Of a stretch of DNA of 49,298 bases, positions 7,490 to 16,252 are shown one piece after another. The stretch covers positions 1 through 49,298 of the forward strand of contig JANQHG010000121.1 in assembly GCA_028277115.1 (NCBI GenBank), given 5' to 3'. Every line of letters begins with the position of its first letter. Within the stretch, counting starts at the first letter, position 1. A model generated the notes under the pieces. The model had not been told where the DNA came from. It saw nothing but the letters and a program-made list of their open reading frames with translations, and ran no database searches. The translations under genes and the position numbers were made by a program. The stretch is from Azospirillaceae bacterium (GTDB taxonomy: Bacteria > Pseudomonadota > Alphaproteobacteria > Azospirillales > Azospirillaceae).

Positions 7490-8554
7490 ATGGCGCCAAC
7501 CGATCGACCAGATGCCGTGATGGTCCCCGGCGACGCCGGGCTCGGAAGCTTCGGCACCCCGGCGGTCCCGCCCGGGACGCTGGACCGGCTGTTCGCCGAG
7601 ATCGCCGCGCTCGGCGAGCGCCTGGCAACGGTGCGCACCGAAATCGGCCGCGCGATCTTCGGCCAGGACGAGGTGGTCGATCAGACATTGATCACCCTGC
7701 TCGCCGGCGGCCACGGCTTGCTGGTCGGGGTGCCCGGGCTCGCCAAGACCCGGCTGGTCGAAACGCTCGGCATCGTGCTCGGCCTCGACGCCCGGCGCAT
7801 CCAGTGCACGCCCGACCTGATGCCGGCCGACATCCTCGGCTCCGAAGTGTTGGAGGACGACGGCGGCCGGCGCAGCTTCCGCTTCATCCCCGGGCCGGTG
7901 TTCTGCCAACTCCTGATGGCCGACGAGGTCAACCGTGCCAGCCCGCGCACCCAGTCGGCGCTGCTCCAGGCGATGCAGGAGCACCGGGTCTCGGTCGCCG
8001 GCCACTACCACCCGCTGCCGCGACCGTTCCACGTGCTGGCGACCCAGAACCCGATCGAACAGGAGGGCACCTATCCGTTGCCCGAGGCCCAGCTCGACCG
8101 GTTCTTGATGCAGATCGACGTCGGCTACCCCGACCAGGACGCCGAACGCCGCATGGTGATCGAGACCACCGGCGTGCCCGGCCCGCCGCCGACGCCGGTG
8201 CTGACCGCCGCCGACCTGATCGCGGCCCAGGGGCTGGTTCGGCGGATCCCGGTCGGCGACACCGTGATCGACGGCATTCTTCATCTGGTCCGGCGCGGTC
8301 GCCCCGAGACCACCGACGTGCCCGAGGTCCGCGAGCATGTCGTCTGGGGTCCGGGGCCGCGGGCGAGCCAGGCCTTGATGCTGGCGGCGCGTGCGGCCGC
8401 GCTGCTCGACGGCCGGGACGCGCCGTCGCTCGACGACGTGGTCGCGCTGGCGCGGCCGGTGCTGCGCCACCGGATGGCGCTCAGCTATGCCGCGCGCGCC
8501 GAGGGTGTGATGCTCGATGCGGTGGTCGACCGCCTGGCGGCGCCGCTGGCATGA
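7490..8554 (+). CDS. MoxR-family AAA+ ATPase
   Basis: A 354-residue protein from ATG 7490 (GGAG nine bases upstream; a TTG at 7460 is the in-frame alternative). Visible motifs: IFGQDEVVDQTLITLLAGGH, Walker A GVPGLAKT, the MoxR-specific RIQCTPDLMPADILGSEV, Walker B LLMADEVNRA, sensor-1 VLATQNPIEQEGTYPLPEAQ and the sensor-2 region after LDRFLMQIDVGYP. MoxR ATPases are thought to act as chaperones that insert cofactors or assemble complexes, usually with a DUF58/VWA partner. That partner overlaps by four bases (ATGA). The DUF4159 gene that often follows in this group is not present next door. Confidence 0.93.
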   Translation: MAPTDRPDAVMVPGDAGLGSFGTPAVPPGTLDRLFAEIAALGERLATVRTEIGRAIFGQDEVVDQTLITLLAGGHGLLVGVPGLAKTRLVETLGIVLGLDARRIQCTPDLMPADILGSEVLEDDGGRRSFRFIPGPVFCQLLMADEVNRASPRTQSALLQAMQEHRVSVAGHYHPLPRPFHVLATQNPIEQEGTYPLPEAQLDRFLMQIDVGYPDQDAERRMVIETTGVPGPPPTPVLTAADLIAAQGLVRRIPVGDTVIDGILHLVRRGRPETTDVPEVREHVVWGPGPRASQALMLAARAAALLDGRDAPSLDDVVALARPVLRHRMALSYAARAEGVMLDAVVDRLAAPLA

Positions 8555-9459
8555 CCAGGGCCGCGCCCGCCCGCTCCCCGGTCCGCCCGCGCGCCCATCG
8601 GCTCGCCGACCCGCTGCCGGCCCTGGTGGTCGCGGCCGACGCGATCGCGGCAACGGTCGAGCAGGGCGTCCACGGCCGCCGCCGGGTCGGGGTCGGCGAG
8701 GCGTTCTGGCAATACCGCCGCTATCAGCCGGGCGACAGCGCGGCCCGGATCGACTGGCGCCGCTCGGCGCGCGGCGACCATCTGTACGTGCGCGAACACG
8801 AGTGGGAGGCCGCCCAGACGGTCTGGCTGTGGGTCGATCGCTCGCCCTCGATGGCGTGGGCCGGCGCGCGCCGGCGCCCGACCAAGGGCGACCGCGCCCG
8901 GCTGATCGCGATGGCTTTGGTGTTGTTGCTGGCGCGCGCCGGCGAGCGGGTCGCGCTGCTCGACCGCGGCCAGGCGCCGCTCACCGGCTTGGCGGCGATC
9001 GACCGGATCGCGCGCCTCCTCGAGGCCGACGCCGCAACCGAAGCCGCGGGCAAGCCCGCCGCCACCCCGTCGCTGCCGCGCGGCGAGGCGTTGCCCCGCC
9101 ACGCCCGCATGGTCGTGATCAGCGACTTTTTGGCCCCGGTGTCGGAGCTGACCGCGGTGCTCGCGGGCTTCACGGCGCGCGCGATTCGCGGCCCCCTGGT
9201 CCAGGTGCTGGACCCGGCCGAGGAAACCTTGCCCTATTCCGGTCGGATCGCGGTCGAGGGCACCGAGGGCGAGCCCGGACTCCTGGTGCCGCGGATCGAC
9301 GGTATCCGCGACGCCTATGCCCGCCGGCTCGCCGCCCATCGCGACGCGCTCGCCCGGGTGCCCGGCTGGCCCTTGATCACCCACCGCAGCGACCGCCCGG
9401 CGACTTTGGCGTTGCTCGCCCTGGTCGACCGGCTTGGCCGCGGCACCGGCGCGCCCTGA
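8551..9459 (+). CDS. DUF58 domain protein, MoxR partner
   Basis: A 302-residue protein whose ATG overlaps the MoxR stop codon. The DUF58 core is clear: GEAFWQYRRYQPGDSAARID then WRRSARGDHLYVREHEWEA, with the following VWA-like strand WLWVDRSPSM carrying a DxSxS-type metal site. A second strand, MVVISDFLAPVSEL, is followed by IRGPLVQVLDPAEETLPYSG. DUF58 proteins work with MoxR ATPases in poorly understood assembly or chaperone functions. No membrane segment is seen, so it should be cytoplasmic. Overlap with moxR implies translational coupling and fixed stoichiometry. Confidence 0.9.
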   Translation: MTRAAPARSPVRPRAHRLADPLPALVVAADAIAATVEQGVHGRRRVGVGEAFWQYRRYQPGDSAARIDWRRSARGDHLYVREHEWEAAQTVWLWVDRSPSMAWAGARRRPTKGDRARLIAMALVLLLARAGERVALLDRGQAPLTGLAAIDRIARLLEADAATEAAGKPAATPSLPRGEALPRHARMVVISDFLAPVSELTAVLAGFTARAIRGPLVQVLDPAEETLPYSGRIAVEGTEGEPGLLVPRIDGIRDAYARRLAAHRDALARVPGWPLITHRSDRPATLALLALVDRLGRGTGAP

Positions 9460-9563
9460 CACCGGCCGCGCCGCCCGAGTGCGGCGGCGCGGCCACGCCC
9501 GCCGGCGATCGGGGCCCCATGATCTTGCGGTCGGCCGTCGCTGTCGGCGATGATTCCGCGGAC

Positions 9564-10052
9564 ATGTCCCCGCCTCCCGAGAGCTTCGTGACCGCGCTCG
9601 CCGACCCCGCCGCCACCGGCCGCCTCGCCGCCCGGATCGCGCCAGACCTTGCCGTCGGCGACGCCGTGATGCTCGAGGGCCCGCTCGGCGCCGGCAAGAC
9701 CTGCTTTGCCCGCGGCGTTATCCAGACCCTGGCCGGCACCGACGAAGAGGTGCCGAGCCCGACCTTCACCCTGGTCCAGACCTACCCGACGCCCAAGGGC
9801 ACGATCTGGCACTTCGACCTTTACCGCTTGGCCGATGCCGACGAAGTGGTCGAGCTCGGCTGGGACGAGGCGCTCACCGACGGCATCCTTCTGGTCGAAT
9901 GGCCGGACCGGCTCGGCCCTCTGACCCCGGCCGACCGGCTCGCGGTCCGGCTCGACGGCGACCACGGCCGCACGGCGTGCCTCGCCGGCTTCGGCACCTG
10001 GCGCGCCCGCCTGGCGGCGTTGGCGCCACGCTGGTGCGAGGCGGCGCCGTGA
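9564..10052 (+). CDS. tsaE: tRNA threonylcarbamoyladenosine biosynthesis ATPase TsaE
   Basis: A 162-residue protein with Walker A EGPLGAGKTCFARGVIQTL, the conserved PSPTFTLVQTYP, HFDLYRLADADEVVELGWDE, and LVEWPDRLGPL. TsaE binds the TsaB-TsaD pair and uses ATP in making t6A37 of tRNAs that read ANN codons. ATG 9564 gives the usual short N-terminus; an in-frame ATG at 9519 would add 15 residues, and neither has a strong ribosome binding site. Its stop overlaps the GTG of amgK. tsaE followed by the sugar-kinase gene, a nucleotidyltransferase gene and addB is a conserved alphaproteobacterial order. Confidence 0.93.
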   Translation: MSPPPESFVTALADPAATGRLAARIAPDLAVGDAVMLEGPLGAGKTCFARGVIQTLAGTDEEVPSPTFTLVQTYPTPKGTIWHFDLYRLADADEVVELGWDEALTDGILLVEWPDRLGPLTPADRLAVRLDGDHGRTACLAGFGTWRARLAALAPRWCEAAP

Positions 10053-11155
10053 GCCGCGCCGCCCCACCGGTGCCCGCCGCCGGCCCGGCGGCGGACGGGG
10101 CGTTGGCCACCCGCGATGCGCGGGTCGAACGTTTCCTCGCCACCCACGGCCTCGCGGACGTGCCGCGGCGGCCATTGGCGGGCGACGCCTCGGCGCGGCG
10201 CTATTTCCGGCTGGAACCGGCGGGCCGCCCGACACTGATCCTCGCCGATTCGCCCTTTCCCGATGCCGACGTCCGGCCGTTCATCGCGGTCGGCGGGTTG
10301 TTGTCCGATCTCGGCTTCTCGGTGCCCGAGATCCTGGCGTCGGCGCCGGAGGACGGCCAGCTGTTGCTTGAAGATTTCGGCGACCACACCTTCAGCCGCC
10401 TGCTCGACGGCGGCGCCGATGCGGGCGCGCTCTATGGCCTGGCGACCGACGTCCTGATCGCGCTGCACCGACGCTTTGCCACCGACCGCGACGACGATGC
10501 CACGCCCCTGCCCTGCTACGACGCCGCCCGGCTGATCGACCAAGTGATGCTGTTCGCCGACGCCTATCTGCCGGTCGCGTTGGGCCGCCCGCTTGCGGCG
10601 TCGGCGCGCGACGCGCTGGAGGACGCCTGGCGGGCGGTGGTGCCGGCGGCGTTCGCGCTGCCGCAGACGCTGATCTTGCGCGACTATCACGTGGACAATC
10701 TGATGCGCCTACCGGCGCGGCCCGGGGTCGGCGCCTGCGGCCTGCTCGACTTCCAGAGCGCCGGCCACGGGCCGATCGGCTACGACTTGGTCTCGCTGAT
10801 CGAGGACACTCGCCGCGACGTCCCGCGCGCGCTCGCCGACGCGATGGTCGAGCGCTATTTCGCCGCGTTCCCGACCCTCGACCGCGGCAGGTTCCTGGTC
10901 GCGTGCGACGTCTTGGGCGCGATCCGGCACGCCCGGGTGATCGGCATTTTCGCGAAGATCGCGCGCTGCGGCCGCCGGGGCTATCTGCGCCATCTGCCGC
11001 GGGTGTGGCGCCAGCTCTCGGGCCGCCTCGCCCGGCCGGCGTTGGCCCCGGTCGCCGCCTGGTTCGACCGCCACCTGCCGCCCGACCGACGCGGCGGCTG
11101 GGCGTTGCCCGAGGTGTTGCCGGTGTGGGTCGAGCCGGAGGCGGGGCGCGGATGA
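10049..11155 (+). CDS. amgK: N-acetylmuramate/N-acetylglucosamine 1-kinase AmgK
   Basis: A 368-residue aminoglycoside-phosphotransferase-fold kinase starting at GTG 10049, overlapping tsaE by four bases. Family markers are LAGDASARRYFRLE (nucleotide loop), LILADSPFPD, LLLEDFGDHTFSRLL, the catalytic LILRDYHVDNLMRL and the metal-binding CGLLDFQSAGHGPIGYDLVS. AmgK phosphorylates MurNAc and GlcNAc at C1 for peptidoglycan recycling, bypassing de novo UDP-MurNAc synthesis and thereby lowering fosfomycin sensitivity where characterised. Its usual partner murU follows, but separated by a 468-bp insertion carrying a broken toxin gene. Confidence 0.9.
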   Translation: MSRAAPPVPAAGPAADGALATRDARVERFLATHGLADVPRRPLAGDASARRYFRLEPAGRPTLILADSPFPDADVRPFIAVGGLLSDLGFSVPEILASAPEDGQLLLEDFGDHTFSRLLDGGADAGALYGLATDVLIALHRRFATDRDDDATPLPCYDAARLIDQVMLFADAYLPVALGRPLAASARDALEDAWRAVVPAAFALPQTLILRDYHVDNLMRLPARPGVGACGLLDFQSAGHGPIGYDLVSLIEDTRRDVPRALADAMVERYFAAFPTLDRGRFLVACDVLGAIRHARVIGIFAKIARCGRRGYLRHLPRVWRQLSGRLARPALAPVAAWFDRHLPPDRRGGWALPEVLPVWVEPEAGRG

Positions 11156-11195
11156 CCCGCTCGCGCAATGCCTGTCTCGGCGGGGCGATGCGGCC

Positions 11196-11442
11196 TTAGC
11201 TCTCGGCCAGGATCTTTGCCAGGGCGGCCAGTTCGCGTCGCTCCCGATCCGGCAAATCAGCTTGGTCGCTGTTCGCGAACGCCGCCAAGAGCCAGATCGG
11301 ATGGCGTCGCCCATGAAAATGAGTATACCACGCGACCACCATCGTTTTTGCCGCGTCCGCTCGACGGTATTCGGATTTTCCGGATCCCGCCACCGAGAGA
11401 AACTGCTCCGCCTGACGCAGTTAGGTTGCAATTTCAATAACA
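11196..11442 (-). pseudogene. Frameshifted RelE/HigB-like toxin remnant
   Basis: The reverse strand reads GGGIRKIRIPSSGRGK then GGRVVY in one frame. It continues in a second frame as HFHGRRHPIWLLAAFANSDQ and ADLPDRERRELAALAKILAE before a stop at 11196. Together these match the RelE/HigB-type pattern (G-x-GGxRKxR...GGxRVxYY...hLLxxYaKxxxxDLxxxE). The shift of one base falls at about 11325-11335. The N-terminal third is unrecognisable and no antitoxin gene is visible. The segment 11280-11600 is clearly richer in A+T than its surroundings, which suggests acquisition followed by decay. Confidence 0.65.
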
Positions 11443-11623
11443 GTACAAAGGCGATCAGGCATCGCGCACGCCGAATTCCCATTTCAGCCAGATAGTTACG
11501 TAGTTTTCTTTTTGATGGTGCCTTTTACGTGATATAAAAGCGCTAACAATATTTGTAATAATTGCGCAAACCGGATGTGATATGCATGACGCATTCTGTC
11601 AACTGGGCGCAAGGATCGGTGCC

Positions 11624-12361
11624 GTGACTGTTGCGGATGCCCCGACCCGCGCGATGGTCCTGGCCGCCGGGCTCGGGACCCGCATGCGGCCGCTGACGCT
11701 GACCCGCCCGAAGCCGCTGCTCGAGGTCGCCGGGCGGACCATGCTCGACCATGCGCTCGATCGGCTGGCCGCGGCCGGGATCACCGACGCCGTGGTCAAT
11801 TGCCATTATCTGGGCGAGATGATCCGGGACCACGTGACCAAGCGACCGCCGCCGCCGCGGATCACCCTGTCCGAGGAGCCCGAGGTGCTGGACACCGGCG
11901 GCGGGGTGAGGCGCGCGCTGCCGTGGCTCGGCGAGGCGCCGATCTTCGTCATGAACAGCGACGTCGTGTGGCGCGACGGCGCGGTGCCGGCACTCGACCG
12001 TATGGCCGCTGCCTGGGACGGGGAGCGGATGGACGCGCTGTTGCTGATGGTGCCGCACGCGCGCGCGGTGGGGCACAGCGGCGCCGGGGACGGGAGCTTG
12101 GTCGGTGACGACGAGGCGGCGGCGCGGCTGTTGCGGCTGCGGGCGGCGGGCTCATCGTCGGCGCCTTTGGTTTACATGGGGACGCAGATCGTCGAGCCGA
12201 CGCTTTATCGTGAAGCGCCGGACGGGGCGTTTTCGAACCGGTGGATTTGGGACCGGGCGGCGGTGACCGGTCGGTTGTTCGGGCTGGTGCATGACGGGGT
12301 GTGGTTCCATGTCGGGACACCGGATGCGCTGGCAGAGACAGACGCGGCCTTGCGGCCGTAA
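11624..12361 (+). CDS. murU: N-acetylmuramate-1-phosphate uridylyltransferase MurU
   Basis: A 245-residue nucleotidyltransferase. The signature is MVLAAGLGTRMRPLTLTRPK then PLLEVAGRTML, followed by VVNCHYLGEMI, SEEPEVLDTGGGVRRALPWL and the metal-binding MNSDVVWRDG. The C-terminal part, FSNRWIWDRAAVTGRLFGLV, is typical of MurU. The enzyme converts MurNAc-1-P (from AmgK) to UDP-MurNAc. GTG 11624 was chosen because AAGGATCGG precedes it and the product then matches the usual N-terminus; ATG 11582 in frame lies in the A+T-rich inserted segment. The last codons (encoding AALRP and the stop) coincide with the end of a palindromic element. Confidence 0.92.
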   Translation: MTVADAPTRAMVLAAGLGTRMRPLTLTRPKPLLEVAGRTMLDHALDRLAAAGITDAVVNCHYLGEMIRDHVTKRPPPPRITLSEEPEVLDTGGGVRRALPWLGEAPIFVMNSDVVWRDGAVPALDRMAAAWDGERMDALLLMVPHARAVGHSGAGDGSLVGDDEAAARLLRLRAAGSSSAPLVYMGTQIVEPTLYREAPDGAFSNRWIWDRAAVTGRLFGLVHDGVWFHVGTPDALAETDAALRP

Positions 12362-12480
12362 TCAGGGGCGCTGCCCCCGACCCCCCGAGAAGGGGGTTAC
12401 CCCCCTTGACCCCGACTAATGGGGGCCAGGGGGCAACCCCTGGTCGGGGGGTGTCGGGGGGTGAAACCCCCTGACATCGC
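12343..12480 (-). repeat. GC-rich palindromic intergenic element, full copy (A), inverted
   Basis: Read on the reverse strand this matches copies B and C: CACCCCCCGACCAGGGGTTG, CCCCCTGG, a short A/T-containing centre, GGGGTCAAGGGGGGT, then GGGGGCAGCGCCCCTGA followed by ACGGCCGCAAGGCCGC. The last piece overlaps the final codons and stop of murU. The other end lies 18 bases before the addB start. Paired G- and C-runs would give strong hairpins between murU and addB. Confidence 0.75.
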
Positions 12481-12497
12481 GAAGCGAAAGGTCTCCG

Positions 12498-15470
12498 ATG
12501 TCCCAGGTCTTCGCCACCGCCCCCGGCGTCCCCATGGTCACCGCGCTCGCCCACGGCATCCTGGCGCGCACCGGCACCGACCCGATGGCACTCGCCGACG
12601 TCACCGTGCTGCTCCCGACCCGCCGCGCCTGCCGCGCCCTGCGCGACGCTTTCCTGCGGATCGCCGGCGGCCACCCCCTGCTGCTGCCGCGCCTCACCCC
12701 GCTCGGCGACCTCGACGCCGACGAGTTGGCCCTGGCCGGCGGCGACGCCGCCGCCGCGGCGCTCGCTTTGCCTCCGGCGATCCCGCCCCTGCGCCGCCAA
12801 CTGCTGCTGACCCGGGCGATCGCCAAGCTGCCCGACCTCGCCACCGCAGCCCAGGCAGCCCGGCTGGCCGACGATCTCGCCCGGCTGCTCGACGAGGTCC
12901 AAAGCGCTCGACTCGACTTCGCCGGTCTCGGCGCGATCGTGCCCGACCAACACGCCGCGCACTGGCAGATCACGCTGCGTTTCCTCGAAATCCTGACCAA
13001 GGCGTGGCCGGACATCCTGGCGGAGGAGGACGCGCTCGACCCGATCGAACGGCGCAACCGGCTGCTCGCAGCGCAGGTTGCGGCATGGCGGGCGGCGCCG
13101 CCGGCCACGCCGGTGATCGCGGCCGGCTCGGTCGGGGCGGCCCCGGCGGTCGCCGAGCTGCTCGCGACCGTGGCGGCGCTGCCGGCCGGCCTGGTGGTGC
13201 TGCCCGGGCTCGACCGCGCCCTCGACGACCCGGGGTGGGCCGCGCTCGACGACAGCCACCCGCAGGCCGCGCTCGCCCGACTGCTCGACCATCTCGGCCT
13301 CGCCCGGGACGACGTCGACGACTGGGGAGCGCCGCCCGATCTGCCCAAATCGCCACCCGGCCGCGACCGCCTGCTCACCGAGGCGCTGCGCCCGGCCGCC
13401 ACCACCGAGGCGTGGCGCGCGGTCGAGGGGCTCGATGCCGGCGCGCTCGCCGGCCTCATGCGCATCGACTGCGCCGACGCGCCCGAGGAAGCCGCGGTGA
13501 TCGCGCTCCTCTTGCGCGAGACCCTGGAGCACCCGGGCACCACCGCGGCGCTGGTCACCCCGGACCGCGCGCTCGCGCGCCGAGTCGCGAGCCAGCTGGC
13601 GCGCTGGGGGATCGAGATCGACGACTCGGCGGGCGTGCCGCTCGGCGACACCCCGGTCGGCGCGCTGTTGCGCCTGGTGCTGGCGTGCGGCGACCGCGCG
13701 GTCGACCCGGTCTCGCTGCTGGCGCTCGCCAAGCACCCGCTGGTCGCGGGCGGCATCGAGCCGGAGCGCTTCCGCGCCCGCGCGCGCTTCTTCGAACGCG
13801 CCGTCCTGCGCGGCCCGCGCCCGGCTCCCGGCTTCGACGGCCTGCGCGCGGCGCTCGACCAAGTCGCGGCCGCCGCCGACCCGCCCGACCGCTTCGCCGG
13901 ACTGGCGCGGTGGCTCGACGCCCTCGATGCCCGATTGGGTCCCTTGGTCGACCAGTTGGCCGCGACCGCGCCGCTGGTCGAGCCGGTGCGCAGCCTGATC
14001 ACGGTCGCCGAAGCGCTGGCGGCGCCCGGCCAGGCCGCGGGCGCCGACCGCCTGTGGCGCGGCGACGACGGCGAGGCCGCGGCGGCGTTCCTCAACGACC
14101 TTTTGGCCGCCGCCGGGGATTACCCGCCGCTGCCCGGGCGCGAGGTTCCGGCGCTGATCGAAACGCTGATGGCGGGCGTGGTGGTGCGGCCGCGCTATGG
14201 CCGCCACCCGCGCCTGGCGATCCTGGGGCCGCTCGAGGGGCGGCTGCTCGCGTTCGATCGGCTGATTCTGGGCGGGCTCAACGAGGGCGGCTGGCCGGCC
14301 GAGCCGCCACCCGACCCGTGGCTGTCGCGGCCGATGCGCCGCGACTTCGGCCTCGCCGACCCCGACGCCCGAATCGGGCTGGCCGCCCACGACTTCCAAC
14401 AGTTCGCGGCCGCGCCCGAGGTCGTGCTGACCCGCGCCGCCAAGGTCGAGGGTGCGCCGACCGTGCCGTCGCGCTGGCTGTTGCGCCTCGACGCGGTGCT
14501 CGACGCCGCGGGGTTGGCCGGCGTGTGGACCGCGGACGCCGAGCGCTGGCGCGCTTGGGCCCGCCAACTCGACACCCCGGTCCAGGTGCGCGCGGTCGCC
14601 CGCCCGGCGCCGCGACCGCCGGTGGCAGCGCGACCGCGCCGGGTCTCGGTCACCGAGGTCGAGACCTGGATGCGCAATCCCTACGCGATCTATGCCAAGC
14701 GCATCCTGGCCTTGCGCCCGCTCGACCCGATCGCGGCCGATCCGGGCGCGGCGGAACGCGGCCAGGTGATCCACGCCGCGCTCGACCGCTTCGTGCGCCT
14801 CTACCCCGACGCCCTGCCCGATCACGCGCTCGACGAACTGCTACGGCTCGGCCACGACGCGCTCGGCGACCTGGCGGCGCGGCCCGAGGTCTGGGGCTTC
14901 TGGTGGCCGCGGTTCGAGCGGATCGCGCGCTGGTTCCTTGCCCGCGAGCGCGAGCGCCGCCCGGACAGCCGGCCGCTCGCGACCGAGGTCAAAGGCGCGC
15001 TCGACCTCGCCCTGGCCGACCCCGCCGCCGCCCCGTTCCGCCTGACCGCGACCGCCGACCGGATCGATCTGGCGTCGGACGGAACCTTGACGATCATCGA
15101 CTACAAGACCGGCAGCGTACCGCGCGACGCCGAGCTCGACGCCGGCCTGGCACCGCAACTGCCGCTCGAGGCCGCGATCGCCGCCGCCGGCGGTTTTGCC
15201 GAGCTCCCGCCGGCCCCCGTCGGCGACCTCGCGTTTTGGCGGCTGTCGGGCGGTGACCCGCCGGGCGAAATCATCCCGGTCAAGGCGCCGGCCGATCAGC
15301 TGGCCGGCACCGCCGAGGCGGGGCTGAAAACTCTGATCGCCGCGTTCGACCGCCCGGACACGCCCTATCTCGCAACCCCGCGCCCGGAACACGCACCGCG
15401 GTTCGACGACTACGATCATCTGGCCCGGACCAAAGAATGGTCGGCGGGCGAACGGGACGACGAGGGGTGA
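12498..15470 (+). CDS. addB: Double-strand break repair protein AddB
   Basis: A 990-residue protein of the alphaproteobacterial AddB type. The N-terminal helicase-like part starts APGVPMVTALAHGILAR, then TVLLPTRRACRALRDAFL and LLPRLTPLGDLD. The middle has LGPLEGRLLAFDRLILGGLN then EGGWPAEPPPDPWLSRPMR. The C-terminal RecB-type nuclease has SVTEVETWMRNPYAIYAKRI, AERGQVIHAALDRF and the catalytic DYKTG near residue 868. No cysteine cluster of the kind that binds Fe-S in Firmicute AddB flanks the nuclease. With AddA it resects DNA ends for RecA. The addA gene normally overlapping downstream is absent; a low-G+C accessory segment follows instead. The protein itself ends normally (KEWSAGERDDEG). Confidence 0.93.
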   Translation: MSQVFATAPGVPMVTALAHGILARTGTDPMALADVTVLLPTRRACRALRDAFLRIAGGHPLLLPRLTPLGDLDADELALAGGDAAAAALALPPAIPPLRRQLLLTRAIAKLPDLATAAQAARLADDLARLLDEVQSARLDFAGLGAIVPDQHAAHWQITLRFLEILTKAWPDILAEEDALDPIERRNRLLAAQVAAWRAAPPATPVIAAGSVGAAPAVAELLATVAALPAGLVVLPGLDRALDDPGWAALDDSHPQAALARLLDHLGLARDDVDDWGAPPDLPKSPPGRDRLLTEALRPAATTEAWRAVEGLDAGALAGLMRIDCADAPEEAAVIALLLRETLEHPGTTAALVTPDRALARRVASQLARWGIEIDDSAGVPLGDTPVGALLRLVLACGDRAVDPVSLLALAKHPLVAGGIEPERFRARARFFERAVLRGPRPAPGFDGLRAALDQVAAAADPPDRFAGLARWLDALDARLGPLVDQLAATAPLVEPVRSLITVAEALAAPGQAAGADRLWRGDDGEAAAAFLNDLLAAAGDYPPLPGREVPALIETLMAGVVVRPRYGRHPRLAILGPLEGRLLAFDRLILGGLNEGGWPAEPPPDPWLSRPMRRDFGLADPDARIGLAAHDFQQFAAAPEVVLTRAAKVEGAPTVPSRWLLRLDAVLDAAGLAGVWTADAERWRAWARQLDTPVQVRAVARPAPRPPVAARPRRVSVTEVETWMRNPYAIYAKRILALRPLDPIAADPGAAERGQVIHAALDRFVRLYPDALPDHALDELLRLGHDALGDLAARPEVWGFWWPRFERIARWFLARERERRPDSRPLATEVKGALDLALADPAAAPFRLTATADRIDLASDGTLTIIDYKTGSVPRDAELDAGLAPQLPLEAAIAAAGGFAELPPAPVGDLAFWRLSGGDPPGEIIPVKAPADQLAGTAEAGLKTLIAAFDRPDTPYLATPRPEHAPRFDDYDHLARTKEWSAGERDDEG

Positions 15471-15534
15471 ACGATTCGGCGGCGCACTCAAAACGCGGAC
15501 CGAGTGTCGGGGTGTCGACCGCAGCCGGAACGCG

Positions 15535-15957
15535 CTAACCGGAGCGATCGGCCCCGGACGGATGGGTGCGCAGCATGGCGAACACCAGTGCGGCAAGACC
15601 ACCAAGAACGCTGACCGACGCCACCCGTTCTTGACCCAAGTAAACTGCAATGACAACAAAACCAAAATAGAAAAGACAAAACACTAAAGCAACAACCTTG
15701 CCAACGAACTGATTCATGAACTCCATCAATAACAAGCGTTGCTCGTAGCTACGCCGAAACTCGCTTTCTCTTTCCCATTGCCGAAAAAGCCGCTCGACCC
15801 CGTTGTCGACGATCTCGCCATATCTTGCCAGGGTATGCGGATCAGGTAACGGGCCCAAAAAGGGGCGAGAGGCCGATTGGACTCGTCCGTTCGCCGGGCC
15901 GTCGCGGTCGTCGTCTGATCCGGCCGGCTGATCACGATTGGGGGTCTGTTCGATCAC
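15535..15957 (-). CDS. DUF2335 family membrane protein
   Basis: A 140-residue protein from GTG 15957. It has the DUF2335 hallmark FLGPLPDPHTLARYGEIVDN, then a charged helix (WERESEFRRSYEQRLLLMEF) and two membrane helices near residues 95-117 and 122-138 (VVALVFCLFYFGFVVIAVYL; VSVLGGLAALVFAML). The function is unknown; such proteins are scattered among mobile and accessory regions. The start lies inside the end of an upstream ORF (26-base overlap), implying coupling. It opens the accessory block that replaces addA. Confidence 0.7.
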   Translation of the reverse strand: MIEQTPNRDQPAGSDDDRDGPANGRVQSASRPFLGPLPDPHTLARYGEIVDNGVERLFRQWERESEFRRSYEQRLLLMEFMNQFVGKVVALVFCLFYFGFVVIAVYLGQERVASVSVLGGLAALVFAMLRTHPSGADRSG

Positions 15958-16252
15958 CGTCTTGGGTCCGCCTGACCACGACAAATCCGTCTTGCCCAAT
16001 CCGCCGCCAATCGGCCGCCAAGGCATCGTCGATGCCCGCGTGGGACAAGGGTGGCAGCGGCCTTGATCGAAAATCAAGCAGCGAGCCGAATGCCGCCAGG
16101 ACTGCCTGTCCGAATCCGCGGCCGTGGTACCAATGCGCCTCAGGCAAACCGGCCTCCTGGTCTCGCGTCGAACCGCTGATGAATTCATGGCGCCGAGGGC
16201 GAGCCTTGGCAACCTGAGACTCCGTAAGACCGAAGACGATCGATCGCGTCAT
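15932..16252 (-). CDS. Orphan hypothetical protein
   Basis: A 106-residue reverse-strand ORF starting MTRSIVFGLTESQVAKARPR and ending in a polar tail. The segment EAHWYHGRGFGQAVLAAFGS looks protein-like. No family is recognised and no membrane segment or signal is seen. Its 3' end overlaps the start of the DUF2335 gene, so the two could form a unit. The ribosome binding site is weak, so this may not be translated. Confidence 0.4.
   Translation of the reverse strand: MTRSIVFGLTESQVAKARPRRHEFISGSTRDQEAGLPEAHWYHGRGFGQAVLAAFGSLLDFRSRPLPPLSHAGIDDALAADWRRIGQDGFVVVRRTQDGDRTDPQS

Noticed and set aside
12361-12490. CRISPR or rho-independent terminator interpretation of the G-run/C-run block
   Set aside because: There are no regularly spaced direct repeats, and the same block recurs, once inverted, between unrelated genes; a dispersed element explains it better, although it could also stop transcription.
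11949-14825. Very long reverse-strand ORF (958 codons) opposite addB
   Set aside because: Composition is Arg/Gly/Gln-rich as expected for the antisense of a 70% G+C gene; addB on the forward strand has clear domain motifs.
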